A DNA stretch of 64,000 bases from Symsagittifera roscoffensis (GCF_963678635.1 NC_087064.1:46919346-46983345), one strand, 5' to 3'; shown: positions 10,741 through 22,218, counted from the stretch's first letter. Notes: a model not told the origin generated them from the letters alone. Translations and numbers: made by a program.

Positions 10741-10929
10741 ATGATACGAACCATTTTTAGTAGAACAGATTTTTTTTTACTATTTGTAATTTTTATAACA
10801 TTTCTATCATCCCTCATCTTGACAATATGCAAATGTATAAAGAAAGCAATCATCACATTCGCCCTAGCAACAATCCTCCTAATTCTTTTTCTAGAAAAAT
10901 ACTATAATAAACATAAATTTTTCCACTAA
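10741..10929 (+). CDS. Small hydrophobic membrane protein, viroporin-like in shape (copy 1)
   Basis: A 62-residue frame with ATG just downstream of the candidate splice acceptor at about 10728. It has two hydrophobic segments (about residues 10-30, FFLLFVIFITFLSS; and 36-52, AIITFALATILLILF) separated by a short Cys/Lys-rich turn (CKCIKK), and a basic, aromatic C-terminus. Small proteins of this shape are common next to viral glycoprotein genes and often act as ion channels or assembly factors, but similarity is only in architecture. Its last 36 bases overlap the long ATG-less frame in the +1 register, so it could instead be the N-terminal anchor of that product through frameshifting or splicing. 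Confidence 0.5.
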   Translation: MIRTIFSRTDFFLLFVIFITFLSSLILTICKCIKKAIITFALATILLILFLEKYYNKHKFFH

Positions 10930-12069
10930 AAGAATAAATAAAAAACCATCAAAAATTGCTAACCAACAATCACTCAGTCAGTCTTCACCGACATCATCCC
11001 AAGATAACCCAACACCATCTTCAACTACCCAAAACCTCCAAACATCCACACGAATTTCTTTTCAAGATAACCCATATACCTTTGAAGAACGACACGCTCG
11101 CTTATCCGAACCACTAGAACCAGTTCAACGACAAGCACCTCTAAGCGAACCAACATATAACTTATACCCAACACTACCACAAGAATTAAGTAGAATACGA
11201 AATCCTAGTCAAAACCAAAATACAGTCGAAATAAATAGACAAATTATACATCCTCGACGAAACAGAAATTTTCAAACTCCCCGAGTTCATTTTGATATAC
11301 CCCAATCCCCATCACAAAGTACTCCAGAAAACCCCATCGGTATATTACCAGAAACCCCTACGCTTCTTTCACAACGTAGCACCTCAAGCCTACCCTCAGA
11401 TTACTTAGGTTCAACACCAACATCTGAACAAATACGTGAAAACCCCTTTAACCCTGCAAACCAAACATCACGACTACCATATTGGACAACACATTCATTC
11501 ACACAAGGCGAACCCAATTTAATCAATGATCCAATAGATATTTCTACGGATACAACAACATCCTCATCACTACCAGAAACATTATCACTACCATCAACAC
11601 CATCAATCAGTCAGATTTCACCAACGCCTTTTAACTTCAATTTCACAAATAACCTCGACGCTAGATACCGAGAACAATCATCAACAAATATTCCTTTAAG
11701 ATTTGACTGGAATACATTCACAGCACCTCCACCATTATTTGGACAACACCCAGAAAGTAACCGACTCCACAACTGGGCACTAAATAGACTACAATATAGA
11801 CAAGACATTCACGAAGACATTCGTGATCATAACATCCAAATACTCCAACAAAATAGTCTACAATTAAAATTTGAAATCACGGTTAAATTAAACAACATTA
11901 CTCAACATCCCTATCCATTAAACCCACCAAATATAACAGCTCAATCCCTACCACCACCATTTATAACAACTGAAGTGATATACAAATACGACAGATATAC
12001 CAAAAAGACAATTGGTTACATCACATTTTATAACCCATACTCAGGATTGTCATACACATGTATATTCTA
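10894..12069 (+). CDS. 391-codon Ser/Thr/Pro-rich frame with no ATG, overlapping env (copy 1)
   Basis: Frame 2 is open from a TAG at 10891 to TAA at 12067-12069 and contains no ATG. The first 260 codons are Ser/Pro/Thr/Gln-rich and look disordered (TPSISQISPTPF). The last 110 look folded: FDWNTFTAPPPLFG, then LKFEITVKLNNITQH, and a Tyr-rich end (YKYDRYTKKTIGYITFYN). It overlaps the hydrophobic 62-residue frame by 36 nt upstream (+1 register) and env by 12 nt downstream. Conservation of the open frame in both copies argues against chance, but the copies are too recent to prove selection. Expression would need splicing, frameshifting or a non-ATG start. No family recognised. Confidence 0.5.
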
Positions 12070-14478
12070 AAAATTTTATTTTTTCTCCAACTCCTTTTTC
12101 TAGTAACCTCCAATGAAAACATAAACCCTTCCCCCCGCACAGGACCCCAAGATTTATTAGTAACACATTACGATTGTGAAGAAAACGAACAAAAAACACT
12201 ACACAAATATGCAATAAATCAAGTATCACAATGCGAAACAGAACCACAAGCTATAAAAACTACAAATGTAATAGCGACACTTTATTCAAAAGCCCGAGCA
12301 ACAACAGTTTTAGGATATAAATTCACAGCAACATTTTCTGAAAAGAAAGTACATTGTTCACAAGTCTCAAATGGAAATAAAAACCGACTTGACCACGAAT
12401 CATTCTACCAGAGTAATATCGAACGACTTTTACATCTCAATCCCGAAGATTGTAAAAACGAGTTACTAAGACTAAATATCACAAGAAATAAAAACACAGA
12501 TAGAAAATTAGTATATTTCCAAGTTTTTGCAGATTCTGTACATCAAGCAGAACTTGAAAGATATCAAGGACATATAAAACTAGATGAAAAATACCCATAC
12601 AACGGCGCACACGGCAGATTAACTTATGATATACACGATAAACACTGGATACCACACATTGGTATAAATGACCCATCAAACTGCAAAGCAGACACAAAAA
12701 ATAAAGGATATCAAGAAATCATGTTTTTCGATTGGAAAATACAACTCGAAAAAATACAACTCACACGCGATTTATCTGACAACACAATGATCTATCAAGG
12801 AATTAGATTACCTTGTAAAAACGATCAAGGCTATTGTGACCCTACAACACGAACACAAGCAATAATTGTTTGGTTCCCCGAAGACACATGTACAACATTT
12901 CAAGTAGCAAAAATACACGCTCGTTTGATAAAATTTCACGAAAAATATTTTATACAATCAATTCCATATGAACAAGTCCATCCATCACGAAAACAAAGTT
13001 CTAATTTTAGAAACATACACAATATAGAAAATAAATTGACACGTTTTCAAATATATCAAGAAACAGAACTTGCATGTAAATACAGAAATCCACTTCACAA
13101 AACACAATACTCCGAGATATTAGTTGAATACGAAAAAGGATTCGACATGACCACTGGAAAAGTAAAAATTGACCCATACGCCACAGGTCACCCTATAAAC
13201 GAAGGAACATCATATATACCAATTGATTTTCAAAAAAGTAAAAGTCAACCTGGTGGACATCTAAAGCCCCATGACACTAGAAGCACACGTTTACAAGAAC
13301 TATCACTAATGAATAGTACATATTTGGGTAATATCCACTATGATATTCACCTAAATATGAAATTAGACTACACAATTAGCCGAATTTTTCAAGAAATGTC
13401 ACTCTCTGAATTAGAAACACTTCACCAACTATGCGAATTAGAAAGGACACAAATCCTACAATCACTTGCACTAGCAGTATTAAAAATACCCTACGCAGGA
13501 TATTTACTATCAGGAAATAGATCAAATTTTTTAGACTACGAAGGAAACATTTTATGGTTTTATACATGTACCAAAAAAGTATCACCACTATATGTTTTTG
13601 AAGATAAACGATGCTATAAAAGAATCCCTATCTTTTATAAGAATAAAGTACATTTCGTTGACACACTTTCAAGACGAACCAATTTTTGGGATACCGCAGT
13701 CCCATGTGGATCAGAAAATAGCCACAATGTAGTTCAACTGAACCCTGATGAAGATAAATATTACCTTCTTACCCCATATCCCACATTAATGCAATCACTC
13801 AAAACATTTTCACCTGAAAGCATAAGAGCTATTGCTCGAAACCCAAATATTGACCTACAATCAATTGGAATATATTCAAAATCCGATATCCAACATCACA
13901 TTAGAACACAACAATTCCAAGAATTATTAACACAAATGGACACTATACAAAGACAATCAATTGACCAAAACTTACGCAAACTTGCCGAAACCGCAGGATT
14001 TGCAGATATTTATACACAAGATTATAGCGGATATTTTAAAGACATTAAAGACTATATATATCTAAACGGTGAAAAATACAGACCACAAGATATTTCACCT
14101 ATAAATATTTTTAGCTTTGTTACACTAAAAAATGAAATTCTCGATTTTCTAGGATGGCCCTACTACATCTTAGAAAAATTGACTATTTTATACGCAATGT
14201 TTAACTTTATAGGATTTCTTTTTTCGCTTTTAAAAGGAATTTTTAATACATGCGCTATGCACACACAAGTAAATAGACAAGCAAGTGTAGCACGCATACT
14301 ATTTGCAGGATTTTTTGGAATTTTTTCATCATCAATAAACAAAATTCTTTTAGACGCACAAATAAAAGAATACAACACAAAAATAGCAACAAGACAGAAC
14401 ACATACGACGAAGAACATAACAATGTAGACATAACGCCTACAGCACCAAAGTTACCACCCCTACCACTTAACCCATAA
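12058..14478 (+). CDS. env: Envelope-like membrane glycoprotein (copy 1)
   Basis: This is an intact 806-residue frame. Residues 1-18 (hydrophobic ILFFLQLLFLV) form a signal peptide. The long ectodomain has many Cys and several N-x-S/T sites, a C-terminal ectodomain block with KRCYKRIPIFYKNKVHF followed by an SRRTNFW motif, and possible helical heptads near residues 600-660. Residues about 696-765 are hydrophobic (membrane anchor in two parts, FNFIGFLFSLLKGIF and ILFAGFFGIF). A roughly 40-residue tail carries PTAP at residues 794-797 and a Pro-rich end. These are features of a viral surface fusion or attachment protein and would let the element bud as an enveloped particle. I do not recognise the glycoprotein class with confidence. 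It overlaps the preceding frame by 12 nt. Confidence 0.7.
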   Translation: MYILKILFFLQLLFLVTSNENINPSPRTGPQDLLVTHYDCEENEQKTLHKYAINQVSQCETEPQAIKTTNVIATLYSKARATTVLGYKFTATFSEKKVHCSQVSNGNKNRLDHESFYQSNIERLLHLNPEDCKNELLRLNITRNKNTDRKLVYFQVFADSVHQAELERYQGHIKLDEKYPYNGAHGRLTYDIHDKHWIPHIGINDPSNCKADTKNKGYQEIMFFDWKIQLEKIQLTRDLSDNTMIYQGIRLPCKNDQGYCDPTTRTQAIIVWFPEDTCTTFQVAKIHARLIKFHEKYFIQSIPYEQVHPSRKQSSNFRNIHNIENKLTRFQIYQETELACKYRNPLHKTQYSEILVEYEKGFDMTTGKVKIDPYATGHPINEGTSYIPIDFQKSKSQPGGHLKPHDTRSTRLQELSLMNSTYLGNIHYDIHLNMKLDYTISRIFQEMSLSELETLHQLCELERTQILQSLALAVLKIPYAGYLLSGNRSNFLDYEGNILWFYTCTKKVSPLYVFEDKRCYKRIPIFYKNKVHFVDTLSRRTNFWDTAVPCGSENSHNVVQLNPDEDKYYLLTPYPTLMQSLKTFSPESIRAIARNPNIDLQSIGIYSKSDIQHHIRTQQFQELLTQMDTIQRQSIDQNLRKLAETAGFADIYTQDYSGYFKDIKDYIYLNGEKYRPQDISPINIFSFVTLKNEILDFLGWPYYILEKLTILYAMFNFIGFLFSLLKGIFNTCAMHTQVNRQASVARILFAGFFGIFSSSINKILLDAQIKEYNTKIATRQNTYDEEHNNVDITPTAPKLPPLPLNP

Positions 14479-14794
14479 CCATCCACTATCACTAGTCCCA
14501 CGAAATTTTCGAAATTTAGCAATAACACATAATCCAAATTTTAGACCAACCATATCACAAAGTCCCATTCAACATATAATGACACATCATTCACTAGATG
14601 AAAATACATATGAACAAATTATAGAACAACCCCATACCACCGCTTTTCAGTCTCAAAATAATAATTTTTTTAGCCCACGATGAGCCGACAACTTGGATCC
14701 CTACACCGCTCAAATTCCCACCCACCAACCTCAACACTCCAATTACAATAATTCCACTTTTTGCTTTCCCGCCACCCGATTTCCAAACCAATAA
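14435..14794 (+). pseudogene. Short open frame after env, interrupted by TGA
   Basis: Frame 2 is open from inside the env 3' end to TGA at 14681-14683, then open again to TAA at 14792-14794; the first ATG is near 14578. The product is Asn/Gln/His/Pro-rich. The same arrangement, including the TGA, is in copy 2 (25913-26272). It may be the ruined N-terminal part of the accessory gene that follows in another frame, or simply chance openness in G-poor DNA. Confidence 0.2.
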
Positions 14795-14807
14795 TGTAAC
14801 ATCAGGC

Positions 14808-16487
14808 ATGAATTCAGACACTAACTCACATATCTCAGTTTAATACTCCATTTCACAACTCAATAACCCAAATATTGAAACCCCTGATGAATTTGCAGAC
14901 TCTGAACCATCTCCATCCAATAATTTTCAAACCAACTCCTCAGTTTTTTCAAAACCCCCTTTTCAACCAATCCCATCAAATAACCCACTCCCATCCATTT
15001 CTACACCCTCTTATGCTTCACAAGTCACCCCAACCTACTCTTCATTTCATTCAGACCGATCATCCAATTCTCCAGATACTCCCCAAATCTCCCAGGAACT
15101 AGATAATTTTATCACCCTACAACAACAACCCTTCCACCTTGAAAACCCCACTATAAACCAGATTTCATCCACAATAGAATCATCAAACCTACCTACCCCT
15201 ACACCCTCTTCAGCTTATACCGCATCATTAGCACCATCATCCACATTCACCGAATCATCAAATAGCACTAATAGAGCTTATCGCACTTTCAAAAGAAAAT
15301 TCCCGAATCATCCATTTCCAACAAAACCAGGAACAGCCCGTGAATATATTAATCATCCAAATCACACTAACACGAAAGATTTTTTAGCAATCACCCTACC
15401 TTCATTTCCACAATATACTTTGAACACTCCTAACAACACTAACGACACACGTAATTTTGTAGATGAACAAGTTTTAATGCCTACACTTCATTGGACATCA
15501 TATTATCATTTTACTAACCCCCTTTGCCTACCTTTATCTAATACTCACATAGATATAGAAAGAAATAAAGATATGCTATATCGACTCACCACACCACTAA
15601 CACATAGACAATTTACTTATACAGGATATAAAAAGTCACTAAAAACATACATTGCACCCCGAGCTAACGAATACACGCTAGAATATTACGATCACAACAT
15701 CATCCGAGCTAACCAAGACCAATTTTTAGATGATGACCGTTTCGCTAACCCACAAATCACAGAAAAATTTTTCATCAAAACACCATATGTATTTACACTC
15801 AATATATTTGATCGCAAATTCGATCACATCATTTCTGAAGCACAAACCGACACACAATCTTACGAAAGTTTTAAAGAAAAATTTCAATTATTTTCACTAA
15901 CCTTTCATTTCCTTGCACCACACGAACGAGATTTGCACTGCTCACACGATATTATGTTACGCACTAAACAAACCCACACATATACATATTATCGCTTCAT
16001 ACAAAATCACTTTGATCTACACACTCCATCAAGACAACCACACCACCGTTTTCAATTTATTAACTCTAAATACACTTCACCATTTTTTCTTAACTTCACA
16101 TATTGCATCAAAGATACTAACCTTCACGGTATTCTTCGCAATTATGATCCCATAACCCAAATGTATATTTTTTGTCCCATCACAAAGACCTTCAACGCAG
16201 AAGAATACAGACCCTTCCTTATCCCACATGAATTTGTTCAACCTATAGAAATCCCAATATTAGAATTTATCCACAACACTAAATACAATCACAAATTATA
16301 TAATCTCATCCAAAACACACCTTATGATTTTGCAGTTGGCACTGAAGAACTAAAAACCATTAAAGCACTTCAATTGCTTTGGCCACTGCTTCAAACTAAA
16401 AACATCATTCGCATACTAGCAAAATTACTAACTAACTCCGACATAATACACGACATCTTCCCCCACAGTTTTTTCCCCGACGACTAA
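14808..16487 (+). pseudogene. Accessory protein downstream of env, broken by an early TAA (copy 1)
   Basis: The ATG at 14808 is followed after 11 codons by TAA at 14841-14843, where copy 2 has TTA. Beyond it the frame is open to TAA at 16485-16487. The intact version in copy 2 is 559 residues. The first ~200 residues are Ser/Pro/Asn/Thr-rich and probably disordered; the remaining ~360 look folded, with many aromatic and charged residues (LPLSNTHIDIERNKDMLYRL, LTFHFLAPHERDLHCSHD). I recognise no family, signal peptide or membrane segment. Position downstream of env suggests a virus-type accessory role. The stop codon is followed immediately by a consensus splice donor. Confidence 0.5.
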
Positions 16488-16496
16488 CAGGTAAGT
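16488..16496 (+). promoter_or_regulatory. Consensus 5' splice site directly after the accessory gene (copy 1)
   Basis: The stop TAA is followed at once by CAG|GTAAGTAT, an ideal eukaryotic donor match with the cut at 16490/16491. The identical site is at 27966-27974 in copy 2. A donor this close to a stop codon suggests a downstream exon or 3' UTR intron; in the tandem array it could also splice into copy 2. Confidence 0.5.
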
Positions 16497-17688
16497 ATAT
16501 TTTATACATATTCTTAACTAATAAATTCAAATTAAAAAACTAACCATTCTTTATCCATGTCTCAATTAGATTTTTAGTCTTCATCTCACGATCATCTGCA
16601 AAATACACAAAAGAAAAAGAAAAATTAGAAAACTTCTTCAAATTGTTCAAAAATCTAATAATCTTTTGCACCAGCTAAATTAAATAAAGTTCATACAAAT
16701 GTAGTAAATTAATTTATAAATTATTTCCCTAAAAGCAGTAATTCTAATAATGATGAAAATTTGTAACTTAATTTTTCCCCAAAACTAGCAGTAAAATTGA
16801 AATTCTATGTAGTAAATTGATAAGACGAAAATGCAGTACTAACGTTTTGATATTTCCATTCACTCGCACAAGAATTCTATCCATACTCGCACAGCTCGCC
16901 CACGAAGAATTGTTTAAATAATGAATTTCAGTTTCAAGCTTTCACACTCAACAACTCTAACACACGATAACAAGTTTCAAACTTTCCTTTAACCCGGTTG
17001 GAAAGGAATTATATACTAAACAAAACTAACCAACGCAGCTTACTAAACACCACAACACATAGAATAACAGCATGACTAAGAAAAGGAAACCAACGGTACC
17101 CAAACCGGATTAGCCCAGTTTAAAACTGGATAATTAATTCTTTTGAAGACTATTATAAAGTCTAAGAAAGAAATAATAAAACACAAAAAAGTCGAAAGAC
17201 AAACCCATACCAAAATCAATTTGATTTTTGAAAAAAGGACACAACCAACGAAACATAAGAAAAACCACAATAAACCCAACATAAAAAGTTATCACATAAC
17301 AGGAACTCTCACAGAAACTGTACGAAATCATACTCCCACTCCTGGCCTAACCCACCAGAGAGGACGTCCTGAGCATGCTCTATAGCCGGCCTAACCCACC
17401 GCTCTACATCCACGCTTTGTGACCACACTTCTATTTTTAATAAGAGGTGAGTAACTCTTCAAAATAACCGAACTAAAACAAAAAGCTTTTGTGAAAACAA
17501 CTAACCAAAATCATAATTAAAACACCAAACTAATAAAAATTTTATAAAATGTAAATTACACCTTGCAGTATATAGATCAGCATACAACACCAAAGACGAA
17601 CATCCAAAGACAAAATGACCCCACTACACTCGAAAAAGAATGGCCAACCACAATCAATATGCCGCCCACAATCACAACTCAAAGGATT
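16497..17688 (+). other. 3' non-coding region of the first retroelement (copy 1)
   Basis: About 1.2 kb with no supported gene. It holds a polypurine run AAAAGAAAAAGAAAAA near 16609-16625 (possible second-strand primer, inferred), several GYAGTAAATT-like words between 16700 and 16840, and a somewhat less biased 3' end. A short Lys-rich frame at 17143-17385 has no support. I could not find this sequence near the 5' leader, so it is not a demonstrated LTR. It ends at the duplication junction (17688). Confidence 0.4.
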
Positions 17689-18262
17689 CAACATAAACAA
17701 CTATACAGAGAATCAACGGAAATTTTTAACAATGTTTAACTTCCAACATTCACAAATAACACAAGACGAATTTGATAAGTTAGCCAAACAGCTAATAAAA
17801 AATTCATCAGTCTATGCAACATCCAAATTTGATGTTGGCAAAATCAGCTCATCACTACATCTCCCATTAAAACCTGACGCAGTTTTCAAAAAACAAAGAG
17901 CAAGTAAAGTACCAATTCACTTACACGATAAAGTAAACAGATTACTCGATATTTTAGAACAATACAAAATTATCTCACCGGTAAACAAAGAAGAACAACC
18001 AAAAGGTAACACATTTATCAACCCTGTTATCATCCTAGCAAAAGGAGAATCATTAAAAATAGTTCTAGACGCTAGATATCTTAATTCACTAATAGACGAA
18101 TCAAAATGCAATTGGCCTATTGAACCAATACAAGTTATTTTAACAAAAATAAACGGAAAATATTTTACAACCGCAGATATGAATAGTGCATATAATCAAA
18201 TGCCACTAGATGAACAATCGCGACGCTTAACAAAATTTTGTTATTGGAAATCAGCAATATGA
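17615..18262 (+). pseudogene. Chimeric frame created at the duplication junction: new N-terminus fused to RT
   Basis: The ATG at 17615 begins 24 codons translated from what is non-coding 3' sequence in the original element (starting MTPLHSKKNG), then passes through the junction at 17688 into RT sequence (FNINNYTENQRKF onward) in frame. It ends at TGA 18260-18262, the same RT frameshift as in copy 1. The product would be an RT fingers fragment with the first catalytic Asp (TTADMNSAYNQ) but no YLDD. It is a by-product of rearrangement rather than an evolved gene. Confidence 0.55.
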
Positions 18263-20012
18263 ATTCAACCGCCTATTCTATGGAATATCCATAGGACCAG
18301 CAGCATTTTCAGCTTTTATGAGCAAAATTTTTAGACCGCTAATACTCAAGAAAAACGCAATCACCTATTTAGACGATGTTTTTATGCAATCACAGACAAA
18401 AGAAGAAATGTTCAAAGTTTTAGAACACTATCACAAAATACTTCAGAACGAAAATCTGAAGGCCGCCCCCGATAAATCACACTTCTTTTTAACACGAGTT
18501 AAATTCTTAGGACACAATATCGAAAGAAAAACAATCACTCCATTAAAATCATGCATTGATGCTATTCAAAAGCTCCAACCACCAACAAACAAAAAGAAAA
18601 TCCAAGAATTCCTTGGAATGTTAAATTTTTTAAGCAAATATGTCTATAAAATGCAATTATACCTAAGACCATTCTATAATATACATAGACAACAAAATTA
18701 TTTTGAATGGAACACAGAACATCAAGCACAATTTGAAGAAATTAAAAAACTCTTAACTGAACAAATTTCGAATACAATTCCAGATCCAAATCAACCATTC
18801 TATGCAATGTGCGATGCTTCGAATTTTGGCATCGGCGCAGCATTATTACAATCACACAATGGTAGAAACAAAATGAACCTTATATCAGCAAATTCTCGAC
18901 TATTCGCTCAAGCAGAGCTACGACTCTCGACTCTAATGAGAGAATGTACAGCCATAATATATACACTAACAGAATATGAATTTCTGATACTTGGATCAAA
19001 ACATCCAACAGTTCTATTTACAGATCACAAACCAATCATTTTTCTCTTTACACAAAAATCCAACCCAAATCACCGAGCTTATAGATTTCAATTAATTCTA
19101 ATGAAATTCCCAAACTTACATATAGTTTGGACAGCAGGAAAGACTCTTGCATTACCAGACACTTTAAGTCGAAATACACCACCTGAATTACTTACACGTA
19201 AAACTACAGTAGAAATACCCAAAAATATAAAATTCTACCTTGCAGAAAACGAAACATCACCCCGACTAGAATGCAAATATGCAGTAAAAAATGACGTTGA
19301 ACAATCACAGATAAACAATCTACAACACTTCCCACTTTATTTAGATTGCCAAAATAACCACTACGAAGTTGATCTACTTGGAACATCAACTTTCAAACCA
19401 ATTCCATACTCACAATGGATAAAAAATAACACCCAACAAAAAAGAGTAAAACAACACCCACATAAAAAAGACCTTTTTCCATTAATTGAAAAAGAAAATC
19501 TAACTGATAAAATAAATTTATCAGGACCACAAACAAACGATTCAAAATACACAATAAATCAAGTTTTTGACCTCCATGACCCACTTGATACAATTCCTTT
19601 ATCTAAATTAGAAATTGAAAACATTTTTCTCCCCCCAACGAATAAAGTCACAATTAATACTTTGAAACAATATCAAAATCTTGACCCAGTAATTAGACAA
19701 CTAAAATCATGGCACAAATATAAAACTAAACCCGTCAAGGCAGATACAACTATTTTAGGAAATAAAACACTCATCCGATATTTTCGAAAATTCAATAATA
19801 CAACAATTAACGAAAACACAGACCTTCTAGAATACCAATTAAATGAATCTACAGTTCCCTGTCTCCCCCTAAGTATGATTCTTATAGCTTTTAATATTTC
19901 ACATACACAAAACATTAAAAGGACACTCTGGATCAGAGAAAACATATTCAAATTTTATTTTATTTTCCAAATTAACAAAACTTTTATTTTCCAAATGCAC
20001 CAATTTGGATAA
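18263..20012 (+). pseudogene. pol: RT catalytic core, RNase H and linker, uninterrupted (copy 2)
   Basis: First ATG at 18318; 564 codons from there to TAA 20010-20012. The YLDD motif is at 18366-18377, followed by thumb, connection and RNase H with all expected acidic motifs (CDASNFGIG, TDHKP, LPDTLS), and the linker to integrase. Copy 1 has a TAA in RNase H at the equivalent of 19080, where this copy has TAT. Differences such as T to R in NGRNK are scattered. The frame is still cut off from the RT N-terminus by the upstream frameshift and from integrase by the downstream one. Confidence 0.75.
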
Positions 20013-21322
20013 AAGTACTATGCAATGATTGTATAGTATGTCAGCTAAATAAACCTTACCCAAATCAAAAACAAATAGCACAAAAACAAGATTTTAAAGG
20101 ACAAAGTTTGTACTTTAACCACCGTATTTCATTTGATACAAAAGGACCAATTTCACCCTCATCCGAAGGAAACTCCTACATTATGGTAATTGTTGACGCG
20201 TTTACACATTATGTAGCACTTAACCCAGTACCATATTGTAACGCTTATTACGCTTACACAACACTCTATGAACAGTGGATAGCCAAATTCGGACTACCAG
20301 AAATTTTAGTTACAGACAACGGTACAGAATTCATAAATAATGAAATCATCACACTATGTCATTTATATAACATCAAACACAATCCACGTACATCTCACGC
20401 ACCTTGGACAAACGGCTTAGTCGAAGGTATGAACCGTTCACTACAAGAATATCTTAGATGTATCATCAATGGAAATGATACAAGATACACCGAATGGTCA
20501 GCAGATGTAAAACTATTTCCCTTAGCATATAATTCACAAATCACGACAACTCTAGGAATGTCACCATATGAAATGGTTTTTAATCAAAAGCCACGCAAAC
20601 CAATTATGTTTACAGCAAACTCTCATAAAAATGCACAAAGTTATTGTCAACCGAATAAAGACTCAATTTGTTATAACTTACCTTTACATACCTACAATGA
20701 AGATCATTTTCATCACCCACAAATTCTTAAATTAGCCTCCAGTACACACACCGAATGGATTTTAATCAGAGATAAAAAACACAATGAAATTTACCAAAAA
20801 GTAACAAAAAAGTTGTTACAAAGGCAAAACATTAATGAACAAATAAATTCACGCTTTACACCAGCCTCCGATTTAAAAATTGGAACATTTGTTTTAATAC
20901 CCAATTTTAACACTCAAAAAGGAATCTCTAAAAAATTACAACCCCTTCGTAAAGGACCATACCAAATAATTGCCAAACCCACTGATGTCACATATAAAAT
21001 CACCGACTCAGACAAAAAAGAAATTGTTCAACATCGAAACAACCTATTACCTTATTATCCAAAAGAATACGCACTACGCGAACTAACTCAATTATATTCT
21101 TTCACAGGTTTAAAAGTTATTCAAAATAACCCACATACGGAGAATAAAACAAAGGAACAACATGACATTCATCTCGAGAACCAAAATAAAAAACCAACTA
21201 TAACGAAAAACAATACAAAAAAGCTAGATCAAAATATACCTCAAAAAGAAAGAAAAAATAGAAAATTGACAGAAAAAAAATACCCCAAGAACAAATCGAC
21301 AAATCAAAACATCACGACTTAG
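20013..21322 (+). pseudogene. pol: Integrase (copy 2)
   Basis: Near-identical to 8529-9838. It has the zinc-binding CNDCIVC at about 20020-20040, catalytic Asp in FDTKG and TDNGTEF, Glu in VEGMNRSL, and the Gypsy-type C-terminal tail ending in a Lys-rich stretch. It is disconnected from RNase H by the same frame change as copy 1, so the lesion predates the duplication (or both copies derive from one sequence). A few substitutions (H to Q in YEQWIA, I to N near FTANSH) distinguish it. Confidence 0.8.
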
Positions 21323-22218
21323 AAATCAACCACGTAAAAACTATAAAACATTCATTCCACAATCTAAAATATTAAAGAAAGTCGAATTTCAAAAACAGCT
21401 TTAATTTTATATTTAATAATTTTTGCACCTCTGAAATATTTTGAACTTTCATTTTTCAAAATAACATGCTGACAAACACGCAGCGATTCTAGTTCATAAT
21501 TAGCCAATAGGATTCATCCAATCCGTCACTTTCTCTAACTCTAACACAGATCAACTAGACGAACGATATAAAACTCCAGGCATATCTATAACTATAACTT
21601 TGCGACCTCCAGGTCAAAAATAAGCAAACCACTCCAACTTGACAACTAAAATAAATACCACCATAATATCATAACCCTCCCTTATCTAATAACCCAAAAA
21701 TCAACAATATTTCCCCAACTCAGACCTCAAATACCCCCCAAACAAATATGTTAAATTAGCCTAAAGTAAAAGAACGACCATTTTAATTAGCCTAAAGTAT
21801 AAAAATCTCAAAAATTTTTATTTGACAAATAAAAATAAAGAAAAAGAAGACCTCCCGATCACCATAAAATTTGCCCCCAACAATTTTTCACAAAACTCAA
21901 CCCACTTGTCAAAAAACCAATAAATAATCCGACCACACTTGAAAATTGCCCCAAACACCAAAAAATATTCGATCGAGAAGCCATTTCTTAAATGCTCTTC
22001 TCTCGACCAGTCAACATAATTCTTAACATTCTCATAAACTTTTTAACGATATTTAAACTTTTAATCATTTTTCTTTTTAATACCTTTGAATCTTTTGTAA
22101 TAATCTTAATCATTTTTTGCAATATTTTTTAAATTTTCTATTCCATATTTGAACTATACCTCCAGCTTTCAAAAGCTATTGACTATATCCACAGGTACGA
22201 TTCACAAAACTTATCTAA
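21323..22218 (+). other. Non-coding region between integrase and env-side genes (copy 2)
   Basis: Same content as 9839-10740, with a 6-bp shortening and local rewrite near 21810-21825. The duplicated AATTAGCCTAAAGTA words and the acceptor-like TATATCCACAG (about 22206) are retained. Confidence 0.4.

Larger units (their letters stand above)
6205..17688 (+). repeat. Tandem duplication unit, copy 1 (11,484 bp)
   Basis: Bases 6205-17688 are repeated in direct orientation at 17689-29166. The units run from mid-RT through integrase, the env-side genes and the 3' non-coding region. The three points 6202-6204, 17686-17688 and 29164-29166 all read att, a 3-bp microhomology at the junction. By eye about 40 substitutions plus a 6-bp length change near 10330/21815 separate them. 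The break is inside pol, so LTR-LTR recombination does not explain it. Confidence 0.9.

Noticed and set aside
17143-17385. 80-codon Lys-rich gene (and its copy at 28621)
   Set aside because: Low-complexity composition from A-rich DNA, no motif, and it lies in the 3' non-coding part of the element.
16497-17688. 3' LTR of the first retroelement
   Set aside because: No matching sequence was found in the 5' leader (1-1284), so the repeat needed to call LTRs is absent from the window.
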